The translations under genes were made by a program, and so were the position numbers. Of a stretch of DNA of 35,622 nt, positions 20,688 to 28,600 are shown piece by piece (position 1 is the stretch's first letter; the number at the start of each line of letters is the position of its first letter). The notes beneath the pieces are model-generated. The model saw only the letters and a list, made by a program, of their open reading frames with translations. It made no database searches and was not told where the DNA came from. Origin of the DNA: a virus; IMG/VR virus record IMGVR_UViG_3300031788_000061, positions 1 to 35,622 of that record, one strand, 5' to 3'.

Positions 20688-21032
20688 ATGGCTAAGCTAC
20701 CGTCCAAACTCCGCACCAACCCGACCAAGACGTCCTCATCCTCGGCTCTTATGGAAGAGCCTGAGGTCGTCGAGGTTGTTGATACCGACAACGCCGAGAC
20801 CGTTCCTCAGGAACAGCCCCAAGTTGCTCCTGAGGCGGCTCCGCGTCAGAGGATCACCCGCAAGGACTTCGTACGCGTCTCGCTGTACGATGAACTCCGC
20901 CCGGCCCCTCGCGTAGGTCCGATTGATATGGCGAAGGACTACGGGGTCGCATTCCTGCCGAAGGGCTTGAATCTGCTTCCCCCGTCCGTCGCCGACTTCC
21001 TCGTAGACCAGCGCAGGGCGCAGCGGCTCTAA
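20688..21032 (+). CDS. Hypothetical head-region protein, 114 aa
   Basis: Unknown family. The N-terminal 50 residues are low-complexity, rich in Ser, Thr, Glu, Val and Pro (EEPEVVEVVDTDNAETVPQE). The C-terminal half looks ordered (ITRKDFVRVSLYDELRPAPR, FLPKGLNLLPPSVADFLV). It lies between the decoration protein and the connector-like gene, with only 5 nt to the next gene. It is a minor head protein by position only. Confidence 0.55.
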   Translation: MAKLPSKLRTNPTKTSSSSALMEEPEVVEVVDTDNAETVPQEQPQVAPEAAPRQRITRKDFVRVSLYDELRPAPRVGPIDMAKDYGVAFLPKGLNLLPPSVADFLVDQRRAQRL

Positions 21033-21037
21033 CGTAA

Positions 21038-21913
21038 ATGCCCACCACGACCTCAGCACAAGTAGCGGCTCAACTGCTCACCTCGCTTCAAGTGAGGGGG
21101 CAGTTCAAGTCGCAGGAGGCGATCTATCCGACGCTCAGCACGTACATTGATGATGCTTATCAGGAGCACGCTCCCGATAACAACATGGATTACTCGCTGC
21201 TCACGAAGCTAGAATACCAGCTTGTTGTGCTGTTGGCGTGGTCACGGGCATGCGTGTCCCGCGCTTCCTTCATCGCTCCCGACTCGAATATGAAGTCGGC
21301 GGGTTCGATGTTTGGGAGCGATCGGGATACCCCTTTTGCAAAGAACCTGAAGCTTGCCGAATATCTGCTTGGTGAGTACCACCGACTGAAGGGCGCGATT
21401 GCCGAGAACGCAGCCCCGGTCGATGACGTGGAGGCCGCAGGCGACATCACCATTGGTGACCTCTATAGGAACGACGAACTGCTCAGTGCTCGCACGCCCC
21501 TCTATATTGCACCGAGCATGCGCGTCTCCAACATGGCCGCGCAGATCATCACTCCTGACACGGGAGGCGGCATCGGCTCCGTCGTCCTCAGTTGGGGCGC
21601 AATGGAGTTCGAGAACTTCGGGGAAATTTACCTCATCCAGAGTCCCGTCGCAGGCATCTACCAGAATTGGAATCTCGACGGCAATGCCACTCCCGGCACC
21701 ACCTCGACACCAAGCATCGCGAGCAGCTTGGCGGTCATCCCGTTCTGCAATCCCGCAGCCTCGATCATCTATCGTACCACGGACTCGTTCCGCAAGGCGG
21801 CGAAGGTTATCAACCTCGCAGCAGGGACGTACTACTTCGCTTTCGCTGTCAGAGACACGACAAGCAATTACTCCTACTCCAACGAGCTTACGGTTGTAAT
21901 CCCGTCTCAATAA
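21038..21913 (+). CDS. Head-tail connector-like protein with C-terminal beta domain
   Basis: The N-terminal part (residues about 1-130) is helical, beginning SAQVAAQLLTSLQVRG with YSLLTKLEYQLVVLLAWSRA near residue 52, resembling head-completion connectors by size and helical layout. The C-terminal part (about 165-291) looks like a fibronectin- or Ig-like beta domain (GSVVLSWGAMEFENFGEIYL, then AGTYYFAFAVRDTTSNYSYS). A connector with an added beta domain is plausible. It starts Met-Pro 5 nt after the previous stop. The call rests on position and secondary-structure impression. Confidence 0.55.
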   Translation: MPTTTSAQVAAQLLTSLQVRGQFKSQEAIYPTLSTYIDDAYQEHAPDNNMDYSLLTKLEYQLVVLLAWSRACVSRASFIAPDSNMKSAGSMFGSDRDTPFAKNLKLAEYLLGEYHRLKGAIAENAAPVDDVEAAGDITIGDLYRNDELLSARTPLYIAPSMRVSNMAAQIITPDTGGGIGSVVLSWGAMEFENFGEIYLIQSPVAGIYQNWNLDGNATPGTTSTPSIASSLAVIPFCNPAASIIYRTTDSFRKAAKVINLAAGTYYFAFAVRDTTSNYSYSNELTVVIPSQ

Positions 21914-21915
21914 AA

Positions 21916-22713
21916 ATGGCCTTGTCTCCGCAGCAATCCTCGGGACTTGCCCGTAGTGTCGAGAACGGACGAGTGTTTACCCGTTTTCAATTTAGCAAGA
22001 CGCTGGACCCACTCATTGAGGGATTGAACTACGCCTCCACTCAGGGGGCGATCCAGTCCTTGTCCCAGATTAGGAAGATCGGGCAGAAAGTCCTGGAGGA
22101 AGTTAAGCGCGGATTTCCCGACAAGCACGCCACCGAACCGACGCGCCTCGGGACTCAGGTGGTAAAGCCTTTGGGCCTTAAGGACGGCTGGCGGGTGCGC
22201 TTCTACGATACCGTGAGCGCATCGCTCTCTTCAGGCGGTCCTTCGCTTCTAGGTTTCTACATCGACCACAAGATGGCGAACAATGACAGGATTCGCACGA
22301 TCCTCGCCTCGCTCGAAAGCGGATCAAGGCCGTACACGATTTACCCGAAGCAAGCGAAGGCCCTTTTCTTCCCCGGTAGGAAGTTAGGGACAATGCAGTT
22401 CGCCGCATCAGCGGACATTCCCGAGCGCCCCGCCTACGGCTTCCTGCGCAAGGCTCAGATATTTGCCGACCAGATGCTCACCTCGGAGGGCTCGCAGATG
22501 GAGGCCGAGCTGATTGCCCTGATTGAGAAAGGAAAACGCTTCAAACAGACCGCCCTGAAGACGGCTAGCTTCGATTCTAACCCCCCTAGCAGCCTCTCCG
22601 AAGCAAAAGACGACCATCCGACCCACTTTACACCTCCGAACCGCGCCTTGAGAGCAGGACGGGTCCTAAAGCGCCGGATGGAGTCGCGCATGTTCCTAAA
22701 GTCCTACCGCTAA
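21916..22713 (+). CDS. Neck or minor tail protein (HK97 gp10-like by position)
   Basis: This is a 265-residue protein. The segment RPYTIYPKQAKALFFPGRK (residues about 139-157) is typical of the gp10-like tail-joining or neck family, where a conserved I-x-PKxxKALFFP line occurs. It starts with ATG at 21916, 2 nt after the previous stop, in an A-rich leader; the frame extends upstream inside the preceding gene, but that extension is rejected. The C-terminus is basic and Ser-rich. The gene overlaps the next by 1 nt (TAATG), fitting coupled assembly of neck proteins. Confidence 0.65.
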   Translation: MALSPQQSSGLARSVENGRVFTRFQFSKTLDPLIEGLNYASTQGAIQSLSQIRKIGQKVLEEVKRGFPDKHATEPTRLGTQVVKPLGLKDGWRVRFYDTVSASLSSGGPSLLGFYIDHKMANNDRIRTILASLESGSRPYTIYPKQAKALFFPGRKLGTMQFAASADIPERPAYGFLRKAQIFADQMLTSEGSQMEAELIALIEKGKRFKQTALKTASFDSNPPSSLSEAKDDHPTHFTPPNRALRAGRVLKRRMESRMFLKSYR

Positions 22714-23192
22714 TGCCCACATCATTCACAATCAGGAATGCCTTGGTTGCGGCGGTTCAGTCCGTCACAGTCGCAGCAGGGTACAACACCGACATCAATC
22801 CCGATAACGTTTTCGATACCGTCGATGCGTTGCAGGGGCAGCAGCAGACGGACGCAGCCAATGCGTACCCGAAGGTTTACGTCTTTAGTGAGGGCGCGAA
22901 GTATTCCGACCTCCCGTCCTACAGGATACACAAGGTGGAGACGTTCAGTGTGGTCGCAGTCTTTTCGGCAGCAACAGTGTTGCCGGGACAAGTCATGGAT
23001 CTATCCAACCAAGTTTCGGGGTGGATCGACGATCTGGAGATAATGATTGTAAGTCAGAAGCAGGCGGGTGGCGCAGATGCTTGGAGAATAGCGATGGTCG
23101 CAGATGACTTGGGCGCCAACCAGACAGAGGCGGTCGTGGTCGCAGAGATACACTGCGAATACAAGCGGAACCTCCGAATCCCCGGTAGTTAA
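22713..23192 (+). CDS. Tail terminator/completion protein
   Basis: At 159 residues, between the neck protein and the major tail tube, this occupies the usual place of the tail terminator (gpU/gp17-like). The start MPTSFTIRNALVAAVQSV is a typical helical entry. DAANAYPKVYVFSEGAKY and HKVETFSVVAVFSA look like the beta sheet of these small alpha/beta proteins. Tail terminators cap the tube and join it to the head. The TAATG overlap with the previous gene supports joint translation. Similarity is by pattern and order, not a database match. Confidence 0.6.
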   Translation: MPTSFTIRNALVAAVQSVTVAAGYNTDINPDNVFDTVDALQGQQQTDAANAYPKVYVFSEGAKYSDLPSYRIHKVETFSVVAVFSAATVLPGQVMDLSNQVSGWIDDLEIMIVSQKQAGGADAWRIAMVADDLGANQTEAVVVAEIHCEYKRNLRIPGS

Positions 23193-23193
23193 G

Positions 23194-23207
23194 ATTTAAC
23201 GTTAAAT
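23194..23207. promoter_or_regulatory. Start-associated palindrome, copy 9
   Basis: Exact ATTTAACGTTAAAT right after the previous stop and 83 nt before the tail tube ATG, the farthest of the twelve copies. Unlike most copies it leaves the strong Shine-Dalgarno sequence of the downstream gene free. Confidence 0.85.
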
Positions 23208-23224
23208 TTCACAACCAAAACCTA

Positions 23225-23290
23225 TTGACTGCGGTCCCCGCAAAGGGAAGACTGCGTGTCGCATAAAACAAAACATAAGGAGATATTCAC
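23225..23290 (+). promoter_or_regulatory. Leader of tail tube gene with strong ribosome binding site
   Basis: The leader holds a TTGACT element (23225-23230), a small hairpin TGCGG-TCC-CCGCA (23230-23242), and AAGGAGATAT at 23278-23287, the strongest Shine-Dalgarno sequence in the window, a few bases before the ATG. This fits high expression of the major tail protein. No convincing -10 element accompanies the TTGACT. Confidence 0.6.
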
Positions 23291-24757
23291 ATGGCTAACG
23301 TTGGCATAGGCTCAAAATCCTCTCTAGCCTACGTCGTTGAGACGACGTACGGCGTGGCTCCGGTCAGCAATCCCGTAGCGACCGAAATTCCGATTGTCTC
23401 GGAAAACATCCAGAACTCCCGCACCACTTTCTTGTCCAAGGAAGTAAACCCGACCCGCCAGATTACGTCCGTGCGCTCCGGCAACATTGCCGCGCAGGGC
23501 GACTTCGACGTTCAGGTTTCCCCGAACCTGCACGGCACGATGCTGAAGCATCTCCTGACCACGACCGATACGGTCACAGTCATCACGCCCGTACCGCTTA
23601 CCAACAGCGCAGTCGTTGGTCGTGGCTCCTACGTGACGTCGAACAGCAGGATCTACCTTGTCGTTCGCGACGGCACCGCAAGTGCGACCGCAGGCGGCTC
23701 CGGTGCAACCGGCCTCCAGACCATCGACCAGTCCGAAGAGGTCAGCGGTACCGCGTACTTCCAGTACGTCGGCGTAGTCATTCAGGCCCTCGCGATTTCG
23801 GTTGTCGCGGTCACGACTCCTTGGGGCATGACTTCGACGGCTCACGGGCTTGTCGGTGCATTCCCCGCGTTTGTTGGTGGTACGGGCCTTCCCGCCCCGA
23901 CCGTCGCAGGCACGCTTTACTGGGGCTCCGTCAAGGACGCCAACACGATCACCCTCTTCGATACCTACGCCCACGCGCTCGGCGCAGTTGGTGTCGGCAC
24001 CGGCACGGGTCAGGTCCAGTTCACCACGGCAGGCACGGCAGTCACGCTCACCGTCCCGAACACGATCTATCAGCATGTGTTCACGGGTGGCGTCACCAAG
24101 CCGGTTGGCGGTCTGTACGTCGAGCGTCAGGCGTTCCTCGCCAGCGGCTCACAGTACTTCCGCTACTCGGGCGGGCGTTTGAATACGCTCAACCTGAAGG
24201 TTCCGCAGGAGGGATATGTCACCGGCAAGTTCGGTACAGTGTTCCTGAACCTCGACTCGACCTCAGCGTCTACGATCTTCAGCGGGTCCAATCTCCTGCC
24301 GTCAGACGAAGCGTTCGATGGCGCAGAAGCCCTGCTGTACATCCAATCCCCGACCGGCGTCGGAGCGTTCACGGCGGACTTCTCGCTGGAGTCGCTCGAT
24401 CTGACGATCTCCAACCAGTACGACGAGAAGGTCTATGCCATCGGTAGCCGCATTCGTCAGGACCTCCCCGAAGGCATGCGCGAGGTGAAGGGAAACCTCA
24501 CCTGCTTCTTCGAGGACATGGTGAAGTTCGGTCAGTACGTGGGCGAGACGACTGTCGCGCTCCGCCTGAACTTCAACCACAGGGGTTGCCTGATGCAGAT
24601 CGACATGCCGATGGTTCGCCTCGTCGGCGGCCAGCCCTCGCCCACCGTAAGCGGCAACGGAGTTATGAAGCAGACCTTCGACTTCCAAGCCTTCAATCAG
24701 GGTGGCGCGTATGACATTCAGGTCACTCTCCTGAACACGACCGCGACGTACGTCTAA
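23291..24757 (+). CDS. Major tail tube protein with inserted beta module
   Basis: A 488-residue major tail protein. The start NVGIGSKSSLAYVVETTYG and the later GNIAAQGDFDVQVSPNLHG are typical of the phage tail tube family, whose subunits form the hexameric rings of the tail. Residues about 169-254 hold an inserted module with AGTLYWGSVKDANTITLFDT, matching the modules of the decoration protein at 19600. The family core resumes after it (FYVERQAFL-like strands and GMREVKGNLTCFFEDMVKFG near residue 400). Length is above the usual size because of the insert. Its strong ribosome binding site fits abundant expression. Confidence 0.8.
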   Translation: MANVGIGSKSSLAYVVETTYGVAPVSNPVATEIPIVSENIQNSRTTFLSKEVNPTRQITSVRSGNIAAQGDFDVQVSPNLHGTMLKHLLTTTDTVTVITPVPLTNSAVVGRGSYVTSNSRIYLVVRDGTASATAGGSGATGLQTIDQSEEVSGTAYFQYVGVVIQALAISVVAVTTPWGMTSTAHGLVGAFPAFVGGTGLPAPTVAGTLYWGSVKDANTITLFDTYAHALGAVGVGTGTGQVQFTTAGTAVTLTVPNTIYQHVFTGGVTKPVGGLYVERQAFLASGSQYFRYSGGRLNTLNLKVPQEGYVTGKFGTVFLNLDSTSASTIFSGSNLLPSDEAFDGAEALLYIQSPTGVGAFTADFSLESLDLTISNQYDEKVYAIGSRIRQDLPEGMREVKGNLTCFFEDMVKFGQYVGETTVALRLNFNHRGCLMQIDMPMVRLVGGQPSPTVSGNGVMKQTFDFQAFNQGGAYDIQVTLLNTTATYV

Positions 24758-24778
24758 GTCGTTTCCGCTCCCGTCAAA

Positions 24779-24792
24779 ATTTAACGTTAAAT
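24779..24792. promoter_or_regulatory. Start-associated palindrome, copy 10
   Basis: Exact ATTTAACGTTAAAT with flanking A/T, between the tail tube stop and the chaperone gene, 29 nt before the ATG at 24822. Confidence 0.85.
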
Positions 24793-24821
24793 TTCCTGTC
24801 ACGAAAACCAACGATACTACT

Positions 24822-25283
24822 ATGAGCGATACAGCATCCACTCCGGCCCCCTCACTGGGGGCCATTCTCAGCAAGACCGTCGCACCCTCAGCATGGGTCG
24901 AGTTCAAGGAGAGCATCAGCTTCAAGCTGAAGTACCTCCCGAAGGCACGTTTCCGCGCACTCGCGGATTCCTCCACAGAACAGAAGTACGATCCCGTCAC
25001 CAAGACGCGGGCTCCGAAGATCAATACGCAGGACTTCACCGAGAGGTATCTGCGCGAGGCCGTCTTGGACTGGAAGGGCGTCACGCTCAAGTCGCTCTCG
25101 CGCATCTGCGAGATTGACGTTTCGGGACAGCCTCCCGAGGCAATGGAGACCGCCCTCCCGTTCACGATTGAGGAGCTGACAAGGCTGATCGACATCGTTT
25201 ACGATCTCGACAACTTCATCAGCGCGGCCGTCACGGACATCAAGACGTTCCGTCCCCTGCTGGAGGAAGAGACAAAAAACTAG
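24822..25283 (+). CDS. Tail assembly chaperone (gpG-like)
   Basis: The 153-residue protein sits between tail tube and tape measure, where the tail assembly chaperone belongs. The N-terminus is flexible (MSDTASTPAPSLGAIL), and the rest is helical with WVEFKESISFKLKYLPKARF and a C-terminal helix (EELTRLIDIVYDLDNFISAA). It ends at a -1 frameshift site (A AAA AAC) directly before the stop, so a fraction of ribosomes should continue into the downstream frame and make a G-T fusion, as in lambda gpG/gpGT. The chaperone holds the tape measure during tail assembly and is not in the virion. Confidence 0.85.
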   Translation: MSDTASTPAPSLGAILSKTVAPSAWVEFKESISFKLKYLPKARFRALADSSTEQKYDPVTKTRAPKINTQDFTERYLREAVLDWKGVTLKSLSRICEIDVSGQPPEAMETALPFTIEELTRLIDIVYDLDNFISAAVTDIKTFRPLLEEETKN

Positions 25284-25332
25284 AGAGCTTCGCAGGGTAC
25301 GAGTTGAACTCGGACAACCAATCCTGCGAAGC
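25274..25332 (+). other. Programmed -1 frameshift signal (slippery site plus stem-loop)
   Basis: The heptamer A AAA AAC (25274-25280) is in the zero frame and is followed at once by TAG. After a 6-nt spacer a perfect 10-bp stem pairs GCTTCGCAGG (25287-25296) with CCTGCGAAGC (25323-25332). Inside its loop CGAG and CTCG can form a second small hairpin. Sliding back one base reads CTA GAG and joins the downstream frame, which stays open to 25624. Confidence 0.9.
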
Positions 25333-25624
25333 CTGCCACTCGTTCTTTTCAAAGTTAAAGAGGCAGACTCCTTGCGGTCCCTGCGAGAAGCCCTACCTCG
25401 ATCCGAGTAATTACTCGGCTTGGGAACTCTTCCAAGAACTCACCAGCCAAGCCCGATCAGGCGGGATGGCTGGTATTCTTGGCTTTGATCTCAATGTTCT
25501 TCCGGTGATGTTCCGCTTCCACGGGATACCAGAGGAGGAATGGTTCTGCTACTACTACAAACTGGCTCGGACATGGGCCGTCGCGTCGAAGATATGGAAC
25601 AAGCCTAAAGAAAAGAAATCCTAA
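25304..25624 (+). CDS. Tail chaperone T extension (made as G-T fusion)
   Basis: This frame runs in the -1 frame from the slippery site and is expected to be translated as the T part of a G-T fusion, beginning KLESFAGYEL after the shift, and not from the TTG at 25304 given here as the nominal start. It contains a four-cysteine site, CEAC and CGPC about 15 residues apart, then WELFQELTSQARSGGMAGIL and helices ending in KIWNKPKEKKS. A zinc-ribbon-like C-terminal part appears in several GT chaperones. Its stop overlaps the tape measure start (TAATG). Confidence 0.8.
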   Translation: MNSDNQSCEACHSFFSKLKRQTPCGPCEKPYLDPSNYSAWELFQELTSQARSGGMAGILGFDLNVLPVMFRFHGIPEEEWFCYYYKLARTWAVASKIWNKPKEKKS

Positions 25625-28600
25625 TGCCTTCAGTCCTCGGAATACGCCTAGAGGTAGACGACTCGCAAAAATCCAAGTTTGCGGACATATCTTCTGCCGC
25701 TCAGAAGGCGCAGAACGACCTGAACTCACGCTTCAACTCGTTCAACTCCCCACTGACTTCGATGGAGTACGGGTTGAACCGCGTGGGCGGCGCAGCGGCA
25801 AGGCTGGCGGATACAGGCTTTAGTGTTTTGGGGGCCAGCGTGAGGGAACTCACGGGGCTGATGACGAATCTGGGGAGCACGTTCCTGACAGTGAACGAAC
25901 GCTTCAGCGGCTTGCAGATCGCCCTCTCGTCCTCGATGAGGAACTTCGCCGCAGCGAAGGACATGATTGGGCAGATTACCGCACTGTCCTCCCGCTCGCC
26001 TGTCCCTCTGATGGACATGGCGAATGTCGTTCAGGGATTGATTGCGGTCCCCGCGTTCAACCAGAGATTGCTGGCGCAGAGCCAATCGGGGCAAAGCGGG
26101 AATGCCAACGGGTTTATGCAGCAGGTCATCAATCTGGTGGGCCAGATGGGCGTCCTTCGTCCCGACCAAGGGGCCGATTCCGCAGTGTTTGCTTTGCGCG
26201 AAGCCCTCACCGCAGGCCGTCTCCGCTCGCTGACGTACCGTTACGGCATCTCGCCGCAGGCATTAGACTCTGCGTCCGGGATGCAGCAGAAGGCTCTAGT
26301 CAAGGACCCCGAGAAGCTGATCGCCGCGATTGAGAAGGTCGTGTCGAGTATCGTCTCTCCCGAAGCACTAGCGTTGCAGCAGAGGCAGCCTACGGTCATG
26401 TTCCAGAAGTTCATGGAGCAACTAGTGACTGTCCCTTCCCTTCACGTAGGTCAGGACGCAGGGGCAAACGGCTCTCCGTTCACCGCTCTCACCGTCAAGG
26501 CCCAGAAGGCGTACGAGACTTTCATCTCGTACATGACGACCACGTTCGAGACGGACATGGTTCCGAAGCTCCAGACTTCGCTGATGACGTCCGCGAACAG
26601 GATCTTCGACTCGCTCGGAGGAATCCTCGATCACTTGCTTGACACGCTCGGCCTTCAGGAGGGCGGTACGGGAATTGAGAAAGTGATGAATGGAATCGTT
26701 GACCTGTTCGTCCTAGGCGCACGAAAGCTCGCCGACATGGTGGACTATGTGAAGTCCTCGGGAGTGATCGACACGGTGGTCAAGATCATCATGGGCTTCA
26801 TCAATGCGACAATGAAGATCGTGGACATGTTTGTGGGGCTAGGGAAAGTGATTGGGCCTACCGGGGCCGCACTTGTCGCCTTTGCGAGTCCCGCCATCCT
26901 CCAGAACTTTGGCTCCTTCCTTGCGATGTTTGGCCGCTTCGGTAGCATGCTCAACGGTATTGGAGGTTCGATGCTCGGGCAGGGTGCCCAGAGTCTCGCC
27001 AGTGCAGGGGCCAGCAGTGCCACGCTAATAGCCCAAGGTGCCCTTAGGAACGCAAACGGGTACGAGATCAAGGTTGACTCCCTGAATGCCCTCCTGACGA
27101 ACTTAGCGAAGGCGGAAACCTTTGCCGACGCCTCCCCGATTGCCGCAGAAATCTCAGGGATGCACAAGTACGACAAAAACTCAGGCAAGCTCATCAACGG
27201 AGCCGTAGGTAGTCGCATGGGGCAGCTGAGCACCTATCAGCAGTCTCTCGCAGGCAACGCCGCGAGTACGGGAGGTATGCTTGCATCTTTGGGGAAGTCA
27301 GTCGGTGGCGTTTTTCTAGGCATGGCGGCCGCTGGAATCGCCGGTCTAGCCATTTACGCCACCATCGAAGGCGGCACCAAGTTGTACGAAGCTCTCACGC
27401 GCAATTCCAACGCCATTGAGTACATGAATACTCACACGGCTTCGGACATGAGCGACTTTGCCGCGAAGGCTGATCTTGCAGGCGGTAATCGGTGGAGAGT
27501 AGCACGAGGCATGTCGCCTATTGACTATTCAGGCGACTCCACGATGAAGTCCCTGTTCGATCTCAAGAACATAGACCCCGCGGTGGCGGGAGAGAAGACT
27601 ACCGGACCTAGCTGGACGCAGAGGGCAATCTCGGCACTGATGATGGGACAGCAGACATCTAACGGCGGTATAGCCACTGACAGCCTGCTCTCTTCTTTCC
27701 AGCAGCAGAACGCTACGGCTATGGGCGTAGGGGACATCCCCAAGCTTACTTCCGCCCTTATCGAGGCCATTCCCGAGGAGCAGCTCGCGCTTCAGCAGAT
27801 AGCGAATGAGGTCAAGAACGATCCGGGTCGCGCTCAGAACGAGCTAATCAACTGGCGGCAGAATTTCGGTGAGAAGAGACTCTCCAGTAGGATTTCAGCG
27901 TTCGGCATGCAGAAGTCGCAGCAGGACGAGCAGGCGCAGTATGATGAGGTTGCGAAAAACTTCGGCACCAACGTCGCGAATGCGATGCGTGATGTTTTCA
28001 ACAACCAGATCAACGGCTCACATCCAAGCGAGATAGCCGGGGCACTTGAACGGGGAGCAGGAATGGACGAGCTGTTCTCGCGGACATTGAAATCCTCCAG
28101 CGTGCTGATGAGTCCCCTTGCCGAGAGCATTAGCACTGATTTCTCCAAGAAGCTAGGTAAGGGCGCGAGCCCTAGCGAAGGCATAGAGAACCTGATGGAG
28201 GAAGCCGATAAAGCAGCTAAGGCACTCGGCACACTTGCGGACCAGCAAAAGGTCTTCGATCAGGCGCGCAAAGACACTTCCAACTACGCTATGGCTCACC
28301 TTTACAGCAAGGATGCCAAAGACACGCTGATGGCCTCCTTGGAGGAACGTATTGCCGGTGTGACGTCCCAGATGGCGGAGACAGGCAAGAACCTTAACAG
28401 CATAATGACCAACACGCCTGTCGAGGCGATGCTGATGGAACTCGATAAGCTGGCGACGGGAATGACACGTAAGGGTGGAGACGGCGAGAATCCCTACGGC
28501 AACTTTAAGGATGCCAGCGAGGTGAACAAGATGCTCGCGATATTGCAGTCGAAGGGCATTGCCTCGGGCATGAGCCCGTTGAGTAGCAACGCGCTTCTCA

